DNA from: Deltaproteobacteria bacterium UBA4427
Lineage (GTDB): Bacteria; Myxococcota_A; UBA9160; UBA4427
NCBI GenBank assembly: GCA_002390675.1
Contig: DGPZ01000195.1
Location: forward strand, 76,755-140,754
Direction: 5' to 3'
Length of the DNA: 64,000 bases
Shown: in pieces, positions 51,176-60,320 of the stretch
How the letters are laid out: each line of letters opens with the position of its first letter
How positions within the stretch are numbered: position 1 is the stretch's first letter
The notes under the pieces: model-generated
What the model saw: only the letters and a program-made list of their open reading frames with translations
Told to the model about the DNA's origin: nothing
Database searches by the model: none
Translations under genes and position numbers: made by a program

Positions 51176-52075
51176 CTAGAGGGCTTCGGCACGGGCATAA
51201 GATGGATCCTCTAGTCGATTGGGGTCAAAAAACGGTACTTCCCCGTCGATCGTGCATCGACGGATGACCCGGCGAAGCGGATAGTGATCCGATACGCCGC
51301 GATGGAGCGTTGTCCGCTCATCCCAAATGGCGAGCTGGCTGAGGCCCCATCGCCAGCGCACCTGAAAACGTGGTTCGGCGACATGAGCATCCAGGAAGTC
51401 GAGGAGCGCATCGCTTTCGCTCTTCGGGAGACCCGCGATACATCGCATAACGCCGCGGTCGGTGACAAAGAGGCTTCGTCTTCCACTTTCGGGATGGGTG
51501 CGTACGAGCGGATGGGTCTGCTCGGGATAGGCTTCTCTAATGCGCTCGCCTAGCTCGGGGATGCCACTCTTGCGGGTGGCGATCTCGACGAAATCTCCGT
51601 GGCATGAATGGATACATTCAAGGCCACTTAGCAACTCCTGCATAGAGGGCGAAAGCGCTTCGTAGGCCAAGCTTGTCGATGACCACATCGTATCGCCGCC
51701 GTAGGCCGGTGCTTCGAGGCAGCTCAGGAATGCCGCACTCGGGGGGCGCGGAAGCCAAGAGACGTCGGTATGCCACAGATCGACTTCTGGCGGATTGTCC
51801 GCGTCATCGACGATGACCTGAAGGCCGGGTTCGGCGGAGCCGAAGAGCGCCTCGATTGGATAGAGCGAGATTTCACCGAAGCCGCGGGCCAAGTTCAGTT
51901 GGCCTTCGGCATCAAAGCTCTGCTTTTGAAAGAAGAGCACTTCGTTCGCAGCAAGCGCGTGTCGCAATTCCTCGAGGGCACCCGGGGCCAGCGGCTTCCC
52001 TACGTCGATTCCTGAGATCTCCGCGCCAACGGCGCTGATACGTCGGGCCGAAAAATGGTTGTACGACGTCGACAT
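51176..52075 (-). CDS. TauD/TfdA-family dioxygenase
   Basis: The 299-residue protein has His102 and Asp104 in DLWHTDVSW, His258 in TTLHRGVSDHY and Arg about 268-272 (LRRVIRRC), the Fe(II)/2-oxoglutarate triad. IVDDADNPPEVDLWH and GGDTMWSSTSLAYEAL match the family. It lies 63 bases upstream of the giant cytochrome gene on the same strand and 64 bases downstream of an amidohydrolase. Substrate unknown. Confidence 0.88.
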   Translation of the reverse strand: MSTSYNHFSARRISAVGAEISGIDVGKPLAPGALEELRHALAANEVLFFQKQSFDAEGQLNLARGFGEISLYPIEALFGSAEPGLQVIVDDADNPPEVDLWHTDVSWLPRPPSAAFLSCLEAPAYGGDTMWSSTSLAYEALSPSMQELLSGLECIHSCHGDFVEIATRKSGIPELGERIREAYPEQTHPLVRTHPESGRRSLFVTDRGVMRCIAGLPKSESDALLDFLDAHVAEPRFQVRWRWGLSQLAIWDERTTLHRGVSDHYPLRRVIRRCTIDGEVPFFDPNRLEDPSYARAEAL

Positions 52076-52139
52076 AGCTTGTCTCCCGTCTAGGTTAATA
52101 ATCTCGGCCTAACGCAAATACGTCGCCTGGCGAGTCTTC

Positions 52140-53036
52140 TCAGGAGAGTCCGAGTTTTTGGTCCAGCTTCAGAACGCGAATCGCATTCTCGCGCAGGAAC
52201 TTCGGCCACACGGTGTCCTTGAAGGGATTGAATTCACGCATCTCCGTGAACTGTCGCTCGAGAGAAATGCCGGCAGGGAAATAGCCGCAGTACAGAATCT
52301 TCTCGGCGCCGCGAGTATTCGCATACTTCACAATATCCTCGGGATAGTGCTTCGGTGCGAAGGCGCTCGTGCAGTAATGCAGCCCAGGCCACTTCAGCAT
52401 GAGCTTCATGGCAAGCTTTTCCCAAGGCTCGCAGCCGTGGCGCGTGACGAGCGTGAGTTCCGGGAAGTCGTAACAAACACGGTCGAGATGCTCGACGTGC
52501 TGGGGGTAGCTCGGCATGCGCGGGCCGACGATGCCCGCGTTCATGAAGAGTGGGATATCCTCTTCGACGCAGGTTGCATAGACCGGGTACATCTTCGGAT
52601 CGTTGATCGGGACCTGCGGGAATTGTCCGCACGGGAAGCAGCCGACGGCGACGATGTCATGTTCGGCTTTGGCTTCTTTGATCGAGCGCACAGAACCGAT
52701 CACGTCGTTCGTGTTCTTAAGCTCCATGGTCAGCATGAAACGATCCGGGTACCGGCGCTTCGCTTCGATGCCGTCTTCGCTCATGCCGCACATACCGACT
52801 TGAACGCCCCATTTGTCCATCTCGTGAAGGGTCCATTCGATCGGGTCGATGTCCGGGGAGACCACGTCGGGCACGTTCTTGAACATGTACTCCGCGGGGA
52901 ATTCCATCTCTTCGAGCGAAGCTTGATCCTTGTAGAGCGGCCGCATGAACTGATAGGCGGCTTTTTTCTTTTCGACGTCCGTGTACGGAAAGCCGATGCC
53001 GAGGTCGATGATGCCGATGTCGTCTGGGAAGCCCAT
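52140..53036 (-). CDS. Amidohydrolase-family hydrolase/decarboxylase
   Basis: From ATG 53036 (GGAGG 7 nt upstream) the product is 298 residues. It starts MGFPDDIGIIDLGIGFPY and has MCGMSEDGIEAKRRYP, FMNAGIVGPRMPSYPQH, LTLVTRHGCEPWEKL and AEKILYCGYFPAG, matching Amidohydro_2 proteins. Asp-Leu-Gly replaces the usual HxH and the C-terminal Asp is replaced by CGYFPAG, so metal binding may be altered or lost. It resembles proteins next to TauD/SDR genes in other bacteria. Compare with the more canonical member at 20018. Confidence 0.83.
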   Translation of the reverse strand: MGFPDDIGIIDLGIGFPYTDVEKKKAAYQFMRPLYKDQASLEEMEFPAEYMFKNVPDVVSPDIDPIEWTLHEMDKWGVQVGMCGMSEDGIEAKRRYPDRFMLTMELKNTNDVIGSVRSIKEAKAEHDIVAVGCFPCGQFPQVPINDPKMYPVYATCVEEDIPLFMNAGIVGPRMPSYPQHVEHLDRVCYDFPELTLVTRHGCEPWEKLAMKLMLKWPGLHYCTSAFAPKHYPEDIVKYANTRGAEKILYCGYFPAGISLERQFTEMREFNPFKDTVWPKFLRENAIRVLKLDQKLGLS

Positions 53037-53635
53037 GGCCGCCTCCAACTCGCCGACGCGTTTTTGCGCGTCGGGAAAAAGTGGAGGTGTGATTGTGTCG
53101 CGTTTTTGGCCGTTTGGGCAGGTGTCTATTCTCGGTTCCTGAAGATTACGTGAATAGTCCTGGCGCGCGGAGAGTGGGGCATGCAGGAGCGATGTTGTGG
53201 CTCCGTGCTGAAGTCGAACCACGAACGCGGAGTGGCAAATCGGTTCCGCCGAATGGGAGCGATCTGGAGGGCGATCAGCCCCGTGAGGTGTTGCCCTAGA
53301 GCGGGGGACGCCTGGAATCCGAGATCAGGATGCCCATGAGGACGACGATCGCCAGGAGTAAAAGAAACGTCACGAGAGTGTGAATATGAGTGACAAATGC
53401 CCAGCTTCAGCTGGATTTTCTCTACCCGGATCGGGATTCGAGTCACCACGATCCCGGCCATGATTAGCCCGACTCAAAGCCGGCCTTCGGGAAGCCAGCC
53501 TGTCAGATCGCCACGAAAAACGGACTCGATCGCGAGGAAGCCAAGCTAACCCGTATGAATTTCAGCGGATTCCAGCATATGGGTGTGACTTCCATGGCAT
53601 CCACCAGGGATTCGGCGTCGGCCAGGGTCTCGATG
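53037..53635. other. Gene-poor interval with a possible broken small membrane gene
   Basis: About 600 bases. On the reverse strand, sequence from ATG 53461 reads VTRIPIRVEKIQLKL, and after a one-base shift near a GGG run it continues VTFLLLLAIVVLMGIL to a TAG at 53298-53296, a small membrane-peptide-like product. This is either a frameshifted small gene or chance. At 53590-53635 a protein-like stretch follows the desaturase stop in another frame (TLADAESLVDAMEVTPI). Nothing else is recognised. Confidence 0.3.
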
Positions 53636-54700
53636 TCAGGTACCGACTTCGCGATCGGTCAGGATCGGGTCGGGAGTCATCTGCAAGGGATCGCATAAGG
53701 TGACACCGGCTTCTTTAAAACTGACTAGCTTTTGCCGGTCTTCGTCCCAGAGTGCGAGGGTTGCTGTCGATATGCTCTCGCGGAGGGATAAGACGTATGC
53801 CGGTTTGCGGAGTTCGGGGGTCTCGGCGTGGCACGTAGGCAGCCGATAGTTTGGGACCTTCGGATTGAGGTGATGAATATGGTGGTAGCCGATATTCGCG
53901 CAGCACCAATGAAGGAAGGGGCCGATATCGTAGAAGGAACTGCCTTCGAGCGCGGCGTCCTGGTATCGCCATCCCGACTGCCGCTCAAAATACGTCCCCT
54001 CGTACTGATGTTGCACGTAGAAGAGCCAGACGGCGCCGGCCGCGGATAGCCAGACGACGGGGACATAGACCTGCAGGAACGCGCTCCATCCGAAAGCCGC
54101 GATCAAGCCGCCGTAGTAGAGCAGAATTCCTAAATTCGTACCAAGCACCGACCGCCAGCCCGAAAGGGTCTTGGATTGATGACCAAAGGGATATCGCTGG
54201 AGAAAAACGAAGTGCACAGGGGCGGCGACGAAGAAAAGAAAGAAGGGGTTTCGATATATGCGATACCCGATGCGCTGGCCGACGGACGCGGTGCGAAACT
54301 CTTCGACCGTCATCATTTGGACATCGCCGTCCCCGCGCTTATCGAGATTACCGTTGCCTTGGTGGTGGAGATGATGCTGCCGCCCCCAGTAAGCCACCGG
54401 CGTGTTAGTGAGAACGCCCATCAGATTTCCGACGACGACGTTCTCCCATTTCTTAGGCATGAACGAATCATGAGAGGTGTCATGGCCGATCATGAAGAGC
54501 CGCATATAGCCGACGGAGGCGACGAGCGAGAGCGCGAGGGTCGCGAGATAAGGGATACCCGGGGTCGTCACGGTCCAGAACATCAGTGCGATCGTGCACG
54601 CGTAAAGCGCGAGTGTATTGGCGAGTTGCCAGAGGGCAGAGCCATAGACGGCGGTTGCGTAAGGTCGGGTCAGTCGGAAGGCATCAGCGGAGTTGGACAT
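53636..54700 (-). CDS. Fatty acid desaturase family protein
   Basis: The 354-residue protein has two or three pairs of membrane helices and the three desaturase histidine boxes: IGHDTSHDSF, RQHHLHHQGN and NIGYHHIHHLNP. These bind a di-iron centre. Enzymes of this kind insert double bonds or hydroxyls into acyl chains or carotenoids. It is likely in the inner membrane and needs an electron donor not encoded nearby. It stands alone on the minus strand between the intergenic region and the cyclophilin gene (240 bases). Confidence 0.92.
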   Translation of the reverse strand: MSNSADAFRLTRPYATAVYGSALWQLANTLALYACTIALMFWTVTTPGIPYLATLALSLVASVGYMRLFMIGHDTSHDSFMPKKWENVVVGNLMGVLTNTPVAYWGRQHHLHHQGNGNLDKRGDGDVQMMTVEEFRTASVGQRIGYRIYRNPFFLFFVAAPVHFVFLQRYPFGHQSKTLSGWRSVLGTNLGILLYYGGLIAAFGWSAFLQVYVPVVWLSAAGAVWLFYVQHQYEGTYFERQSGWRYQDAALEGSSFYDIGPFLHWCCANIGYHHIHHLNPKVPNYRLPTCHAETPELRKPAYVLSLRESISTATLALWDEDRQKLVSFKEAGVTLCDPLQMTPDPILTDREVGT

Positions 54701-54940
54701 TCGGCGCAGCGTAGTAGAAAACGGTCCCGAATACGCTGAATGAAACCAATCTTCGAGCCGTTCAATCGGGTCAGTCCGAATGCTGGATCGTTCGCCTGAA
54801 GGATTGCGATGTGGTCGGGATCAGTGGAAGAACGATCGGCAGCGGTACTTGCCATGGGGGCAATGCAAGAAGTCCCAGTCGCGTGAGCTCGACTTTCTGG
54901 GTAGGGCTTTTCTTCGCCGAGATCGTTCAGTCGCCGCTGC

Positions 54941-55738
54941 CTACTCAGTGAACCAGGCGCGGTTGATATAGTCGATCTTGGGGAAGTTCTTTTTGAGGTA
55001 GTCATTCCCCGAGAGCTGGATTCGTCGCTGGGAGGGGCCGGGGCCGCTCGGCGCCCCTTCTCCGACTTTGTAGATCTGGTCGACGATGTCCATTCCCTGG
55101 ATGACCTGGGCAAAGGGTGCGAAGCCGCCTTTGTCCAGCCGTGAATTGTCGCCGAGATTGATGAAGAGCTGGGTCGTGCGTGAATTCGGTTGACTCGTTT
55201 TTGCGAAAGACAAATATCCGCGCGAATTCGACTGGGTGACCGGGTCGTCGATGAAGTTCGCTTGTTTCCAATGTCGCATGACGGAAGGGTCACCGTGTAT
55301 TCCGAACTGAATCATGAATCCATCGATGACGCGAAAGAACGCAACATCATCCCAGTATCCTAATCGAGTTAGATTATAGAATCGGTCGACCCCGTTTGGC
55401 GCCCAGGCGCGGGTGACCTGGATAACGAAGTCGCCTTTGGTCGTTTCGAATCTGACTTTGAACGTCTCCGGCGCTTGGTAAGTCGCCGCTTGAGGCTGCT
55501 TCAAGAATTCCTTCATAGACTTCGCGGGCATGGCGCTTCCCACCGGCGTAGGTGACGACTCACCATTGCGGGCGGGAGCAGATCTGCCTTGGGAATGAGT
55601 TCCCTCCCCCTTCGAGCCACCATTTGTCTCGGTCGCTGCGCTTTTCGCTCCGGATTCACCCGCTTCATGATGTCCTGCATACACCGGTGCGGAGATGAAG
55701 AGGGACAGAACGGCAAGTAGCAAGACGGGGTGGCGCAT
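54941..55738 (-). CDS. Cyclophilin-type peptidyl-prolyl isomerase, exported
   Basis: The 265-residue protein has a signal peptide (LLLAVLSLFISAPVYA, then GHHE), a Ser/Gly/Thr-rich linker of about 60 residues, and a cyclophilin domain with FRVIDGFMIQFGIHGDP, SRGYLSFAKTSQPNSRTTQLFI, containing the catalytic Arg in FFRVI and Gln in TTQLFINL. It should catalyse proline isomerisation in the periplasm. The long low-complexity linker is unusual for short cyclophilins. It is divergent from the flavin monooxygenase gene. Confidence 0.93.
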   Translation of the reverse strand: MRHPVLLLAVLSLFISAPVYAGHHEAGESGAKSAATETNGGSKGEGTHSQGRSAPARNGESSPTPVGSAMPAKSMKEFLKQPQAATYQAPETFKVRFETTKGDFVIQVTRAWAPNGVDRFYNLTRLGYWDDVAFFRVIDGFMIQFGIHGDPSVMRHWKQANFIDDPVTQSNSRGYLSFAKTSQPNSRTTQLFINLGDNSRLDKGGFAPFAQVIQGMDIVDQIYKVGEGAPSGPGPSQRRIQLSGNDYLKKNFPKIDYINRAWFTE

Positions 55739-55866
55739 GAAAATTCCAATCTCCGGTTCAGGGTACGTCTAAGACTCTGTTTAGGATCGTCCTTTCTCGC
55801 CGAATTCTTGATATGGTCGAGGGTGGCTGGCTCAATAATGCAGGGCCGAGGCGATAGGAGAGAAGC

Positions 55867-57345
55867 GTGTCAGTAGAAAAGAATCAGGCAGACCGGAATC
55901 CCGAAGATCTCGCGATCACGATTATCGGCGCGGGCCCAGGTGGCCTGTGTATGGCGATTAAGTTGCGGGAGGCCGGCTTCGAGAACTTCGTGGTCGTCGA
56001 AAGCAGTGAACAAGTGGGCGGGACGTGGAATCACAACCGCTACCCGGGCTGTGCTTGCGATATCCCGTCGCATCTCTACTCATTCTCCTTCGACGTGAAG
56101 CGCGATTGGTCACGCCCTTATGCGCCACAGCCTGAAATTCTCGAGTACCTCGAAGGGGTTGCCTCGAAATACGACGTCCTTAAGTTCTGTCGATTCGGCC
56201 ACTTTGTCGAGCGCGCTATTTGGGACGATGAGACCTCTAAATGGTCCGTCCATTTAGACAATGGTGAGACGATTGAGTCCGATGTCGTTGTGAGTGCAAT
56301 CGGGATGTTTAATAACATCGTGTTGCCCGCGATCGAGGGTCTCGATGATTTTGAGGGGACGAAATTCCACTCCTCAAGATGGGATTGGTCTCACTCGCTC
56401 GAGGGCGAACGAGTCGGCGTCATTGGGACCGCCGCGAGCGCGGTGCAACTCATACCGGAAGTGGCCAAACTCGCAGGCCAGGTTCATCTCTTTCAGCGCA
56501 CCGCGAATTGGGTTCTCCCTAAAGAGGACGATCCGTATACAGAGGAGCAGCTCGAGTTCTTCCGAACCGACCCACATGCTGCTGCGGGCATTAGACAGGC
56601 GATCTTCGATGGAATCGAAACGGGCCAGGCATTCTATGATGCAACAGTTCGCGGAGAGCTGGAGACGGTCGGCCTAGCAGCGATCGATGTCGTCGAGAAT
56701 CCGGACGTGCGAGCAAAATTGAAGCCCAAACATTTATGGGGATGCAAGCGTCCGCTCTTTTCGAACGACTACTACGCCGCATTCAATCGACCAAATCTAG
56801 AATTGGTCACAGAGGACATCGCCCGCATCACGGCAGACGGTGTCGTGTTGTCGAACGGTGAAGAGCGAAAGCTCGACACCCTCGTGCTCGCGACGGGCTT
56901 CTCCGCGACGGAATATCTATCGGCGATCGAAGTCATTGGGCGCAAGGGTTTGGATCTCGCAGAGGCTTGGAGCGATGGAGCGCAGGCCTATCAAGGCGTG
57001 ACGACGGCGGGCTTCCCGAATCTGTTCATGCTCTATGGTCCCAATACGAATCAAGGTTCTCTTATTACCATGATTGAATGGGAAGTGGACCATGCACTCG
57101 CGCATATTCGACGTCTCGTTACGGATAACCTCGCATGGATCGACGTGAAGGCTGATCGCCAAGCGGCCTATAATGAGCAGCTTCAAAAAGACATTGAATC
57201 CATAGAAGCCTGGGCCGACGGCTGTAATAACTACTACAGCGCACCGAGCGGTCGAGTCGTGACGCAGTGGCCTAAGAACATGTCTGCCTATCGAGACATG
57301 GTTCTTGAGATAGATCCGGAAGCCTACGAAGTCGCTTCGCGCTGA
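55867..57345 (+). CDS. FAD/NADPH flavin monooxygenase (Baeyer-Villiger/FMO type)
   Basis: The 492-residue protein has an N-terminal FAD motif ITIIGAGPGGLCMAIKL, the fingerprint-like FEGTKFHSSRWDWS, and a NADPH motif VGVIGTAASAVQLIPEVA. LDTLVLATGFSATEYLS precedes the C-terminal domain. This fits the class B monooxygenase group (BVMO or FMO), which converts ketones to esters or oxygenates N/S atoms. The starting GTG 55867 is used. It is divergent from the cyclophilin across 128 bases and upstream of an SDR, which could supply the ketone. Confidence 0.93.
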   Translation: MSVEKNQADRNPEDLAITIIGAGPGGLCMAIKLREAGFENFVVVESSEQVGGTWNHNRYPGCACDIPSHLYSFSFDVKRDWSRPYAPQPEILEYLEGVASKYDVLKFCRFGHFVERAIWDDETSKWSVHLDNGETIESDVVVSAIGMFNNIVLPAIEGLDDFEGTKFHSSRWDWSHSLEGERVGVIGTAASAVQLIPEVAKLAGQVHLFQRTANWVLPKEDDPYTEEQLEFFRTDPHAAAGIRQAIFDGIETGQAFYDATVRGELETVGLAAIDVVENPDVRAKLKPKHLWGCKRPLFSNDYYAAFNRPNLELVTEDIARITADGVVLSNGEERKLDTLVLATGFSATEYLSAIEVIGRKGLDLAEAWSDGAQAYQGVTTAGFPNLFMLYGPNTNQGSLITMIEWEVDHALAHIRRLVTDNLAWIDVKADRQAAYNEQLQKDIESIEAWADGCNNYYSAPSGRVVTQWPKNMSAYRDMVLEIDPEAYEVASR

Positions 57346-57590
57346 GATTTGGTAGGAGGATGCGCGGCTTGCGGGTTTGTGGCTCGGGGCAATGAGCGCG
57401 CTTTGGATAATACAAGAGAAGCCAATGTGCGCGTTTCTTGATCGGGCACGAGGGGCGACGCGTTGAATGCACCCGTGGGCGTCGCGTGGGGCTGAGTACT
57501 ATACGTGAGTACTGGGCCTATTCGGTCACCCACGGATGCCCCTGGCTCGCTAGTTTGAGAATCTGATTTAGAACAAAGGACTCGCGTAAG

Positions 57591-58457
57591 ATGACGACGA
57601 CAGAACACGGTCAGAGAAGCGGAAACCAGGTTTGGTTGATTTCGGGTTGCTCGACAGGCATCGGGCGAGAGATCGCGATCGCGGCGCTTAACGCAGGGGA
57701 CCGAGTTGCGCTGACCGCACGTCGCCCCGAAAGCGTTACAGACTTAGTTGAGCGTTATGGAGATCGGGCAATTGCGCTGGCGCTCGATGTCACGGACGAG
57801 GATGAGATCGCCTTGGCTGTTAATCAGACAATCGAGCGATTTGGACAGATCGACGTCCTCGTAAATAACGCGGGTTATGGCTACGTGAGCTCTGTCGAAG
57901 AGGGTGTCGACGAGGACGTTCGGCGCATGTTTGATACCAATCTATTTGGGGCGATCGAGCTGATTAAGGCGGTTTTGCCCGGGATGCGCGCGCGAAGAGA
58001 TGGCTACATCGTCAATATCTCATCTATGACCGGGCTCGTCTCGAACCCAGCGAACGTCTATTACAGCGCTTCGAAATTCGCGCTGGAGTCTCTAACCGAA
58101 GGTCTCTCAAAAGAACTCGCACCGCTCGGGATCCGCGTGAGTGCCGTTGAACCGGGTCTCTTTCGTACCGATTGGTCGAGCCGCTCAATGCAGGAATCGG
58201 CGGAGTCGATACCCGACTACGAGGAAACAATCGGCGTGCGCCGCGAGTTGATCCGGAAATCTTCAGGCGGCGAGCCTGGGGATCCACGCAAGGTTGGGGA
58301 TGCCCTGGTAATGCTTACAAGGCTCGAGTCCCCCCCGCTTCGGTTGCTGCTCGGCGGCGACGTGCTTGGGGCGACGCGAGCCAAACTCGAAGCGTTCCAG
58401 CGCTCCCTTGATGAATGGGAAGCTGTCACCTTGGACGTGGGATTTCCGGACTCCTGA
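57591..58457 (+). CDS. SDR-family oxidoreductase (17beta-HSD-like)
   Basis: The 288-residue protein has ISGCSTGIGREIA, LVNNAGYGY, a Ser in NISSMTG and YYSASKFALESL. ISGCSTGIG without an acidic residue after beta-2 but with TARRPESV favours NADP(H). This subgroup includes ketoreductases and steroid or retinol dehydrogenases. It follows the flavin monooxygenase by 245 bases on the same strand; the interval contains two GTGAGTACT words. Substrate not known. Confidence 0.92.
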   Translation: MTTTEHGQRSGNQVWLISGCSTGIGREIAIAALNAGDRVALTARRPESVTDLVERYGDRAIALALDVTDEDEIALAVNQTIERFGQIDVLVNNAGYGYVSSVEEGVDEDVRRMFDTNLFGAIELIKAVLPGMRARRDGYIVNISSMTGLVSNPANVYYSASKFALESLTEGLSKELAPLGIRVSAVEPGLFRTDWSSRSMQESAESIPDYEETIGVRRELIRKSSGGEPGDPRKVGDALVMLTRLESPPLRLLLGGDVLGATRAKLEAFQRSLDEWEAVTLDVGFPDS

Positions 58458-58488
58458 GGCGGCGATCTCGCACCGGGTCAGATTAACG

Positions 58489-59388
58489 CTAGGGCGTCGG
58501 CCAAGGCGTGAGAGCAAGGCCGGGGTGGGGCAATCCCTCGATTGCGCAAACGCGCCCAGGGGCGAGTTCGGTTGTGAATAGCGTGCGCATGTTGGTGCCA
58601 CCGAAACAACAATTCGTGGGATAGGCGTCTGGGCCTAGATCGATTTCATCGGTCTGTTGGCCCTTGGGGTCGAAGATGCGAATTCGATGGTCCATGGGGC
58701 AAGCGCAGTAGAGATTGCCCTCGACGTCGAAAGCGAATCCATCGCCAGGTGACTCGCCGGGAAGCTGCTCGATCCACCACTCCTTTTCGCCTGATGCGGG
58801 GTCGATCCACATGAGTCCGCGCGCTTCGACGATCAGCAGTCGTCCCTCCGGCGAAAACGCGACCCCGTTGTCGAAATCGAAGCCGCTTGCGATTTGTTTG
58901 AGTCCGGCCTCAAGCGAGTAGGACCAGAAGCGGCCTTCGCCTCCTTCGGTCTGTGTGCCGCCGTGCGGCGGTGGATCCGTGAAGTAGACCGTGCCATCGG
59001 GCGCGACGATGAGGTCGTTAGGCGCCTGCAACCCTTCGTGGGCCAGGGTGATCACCTGGCCATCGGGGAACGCGCGCTGAAGCCCGGGCGGTCCCGGCTG
59101 GTAGGCAATCTTCGAAGTGTCGAGGCCAAGAGCGTCGGCGAAGCCGGTGAAGTCGATCCCGCCGTTATTCGCGATGATGAATCCGCCGTCGGAGGCGAGC
59201 TGCGCGCTGTTGCAGCCGCCGAGCACCGAGATGATCTGCTCCGACTTTCCGGTTTCGGGCTGGATGCGATGCAATCCGCCTGGGGAAAGCTGGGAGATGA
59301 CGAGCGTGCCATCGGGACACCAGACCGGCCCCTCTCCGAGGGGCGCTTCAGCCGTAACGACTTCATATTTCATTTTGAGAGCATGCAT
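58489..59388 (-). CDS. SMP-30/gluconolactonase-family protein
   Basis: The product starts MHALKMKYEVVTAEAPLGEG at ATG 59388 (MKYEVV at 59373 is an alternative) and is 299 residues. It has APLGEGPVWCPDGTLVISQL, LQAPNDLIVAPDGTVYFTDP, DNGVAFSPEGRLLIVEA and SPGDGFAFDVEGNLYCA, the six-bladed propeller of SMP-30 lactonases, with Glu, Asn and Asp ligands for a divalent metal. It hydrolyses lactones such as gluconolactone or products of Baeyer-Villiger oxidation. The frame extends upstream without homology. The BVMO-like gene at 55867 makes a lactonase role plausible. Confidence 0.9.
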   Translation of the reverse strand: MHALKMKYEVVTAEAPLGEGPVWCPDGTLVISQLSPGGLHRIQPETGKSEQIISVLGGCNSAQLASDGGFIIANNGGIDFTGFADALGLDTSKIAYQPGPPGLQRAFPDGQVITLAHEGLQAPNDLIVAPDGTVYFTDPPPHGGTQTEGGEGRFWSYSLEAGLKQIASGFDFDNGVAFSPEGRLLIVEARGLMWIDPASGEKEWWIEQLPGESPGDGFAFDVEGNLYCACPMDHRIRIFDPKGQQTDEIDLGPDAYPTNCCFGGTNMRTLFTTELAPGRVCAIEGLPHPGLALTPWPTP

Positions 59389-59475
59389 CAGTCCGACTTC
59401 TTGTGCCCGGCCCTGCGACTGGAACCTGATAGCTTCTAGGCGTGGCGGCGGATGAGTCGCCGGGAGACGAAGTGA

Positions 59476-60300
59476 ATGGCGGAAAGCATGGGTGCCGGAA
59501 TGAAGGGCCGCGTAGCGATCGTGACGGGCGCCTCGCAGAATCCGAGTATCGGTTTGGCGACAGCGATGCGATTGGCTCGTGATGGGGTTTCCGTTGTCAT
59601 TAATGGGCGCGATGCCTTCGCCCTCGCGGATGCAGAGGCTTTGTTGCGAGGCGCAGGCGCCGCGGTCACCTCGGTCGAAGGTGATGCCGCAGAGGCCTCC
59701 GTCTGCGGAGAGCTTGCCCGGCGGGCTCACGATGAATTTGGTCGGATCGATTATCTGGTGAATACGGTGGGGGGCACTCGGTTCGTAGGCTCCGCCCGTG
59801 AGATGTCTAGGGAGGCGCTCTCCTCGACGATCGACCTGAATACCTGGCCGCCGATCGCTCTCGTACAAGCGGCTCTTGCCGCGGGCATAGGCTGTGGCGG
59901 CGCGGTCGTGAATATTTCGAGTGGCACGGTTCACAAGACGACGCCGATCATGATCGCTTATGCCGCCGCGAAGGCCGCGCTCAATGCAATGACTCGAAGC
60001 CTGGCGACGGATCTGGCGCCCCTGGGTATTCGCGTGAATGCAGTCGCCCCTGGATTTACGCGGACTGCGGGGACGCAGGATCTGTGGGGGCCTGACGGCG
60101 GAGCGGCTGCGGCGAAGAGTCTTCCGATCGGGCGACTGACGGAAGCTTCGGATATCGCGAATGCCTGCGCGTTCCTACTCTCCGACGAAGCTCGCCAAAT
60201 TACGGGGCAGGTCTTGGACGTCGATGGCGGTAACCATCTTTCGTCCGGAGGCTTCACACCCATGAACGAAAACCATCGGGGCAGTGACCGATCGCGTTAG
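59476..60300 (+). CDS. SDR-family oxidoreductase
   Basis: The 274-residue protein has VTGASQNPSIGLATA, a variant of the TGxxxGxG motif with an insertion, LVNTVGGT instead of NNAG, a Ser in NISSGTV and YAAAKAALNAM. GQVLDVDGGNHLS closes the core. These departures place it in an atypical group; NADP(H) use is likely. It is divergent from the SMP-30 gene and precedes the sterol desaturase gene by 20 bases, so the pair is probably an operon. Confidence 0.88.
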   Translation: MAESMGAGMKGRVAIVTGASQNPSIGLATAMRLARDGVSVVINGRDAFALADAEALLRGAGAAVTSVEGDAAEASVCGELARRAHDEFGRIDYLVNTVGGTRFVGSAREMSREALSSTIDLNTWPPIALVQAALAAGIGCGGAVVNISSGTVHKTTPIMIAYAAAKAALNAMTRSLATDLAPLGIRVNAVAPGFTRTAGTQDLWGPDGGAAAAKSLPIGRLTEASDIANACAFLLSDEARQITGQVLDVDGGNHLSSGGFTPMNENHRGSDRSR

Positions 60301-60320
60301 GTTTTAGGAGGGGGCGAATC

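Noticed and set aside
52158..53153. 331-codon plus-strand open frame
   Set aside because: It mirrors the amidohydrolase gene on the opposite strand; composition (His/Arg/Val-rich) is that of an antisense frame.
54723..54859. Possible short minus-strand gene between the cyclophilin and desaturase genes
   Set aside because: A 57-codon frame overlaps the desaturase start and lacks a ribosome binding site.
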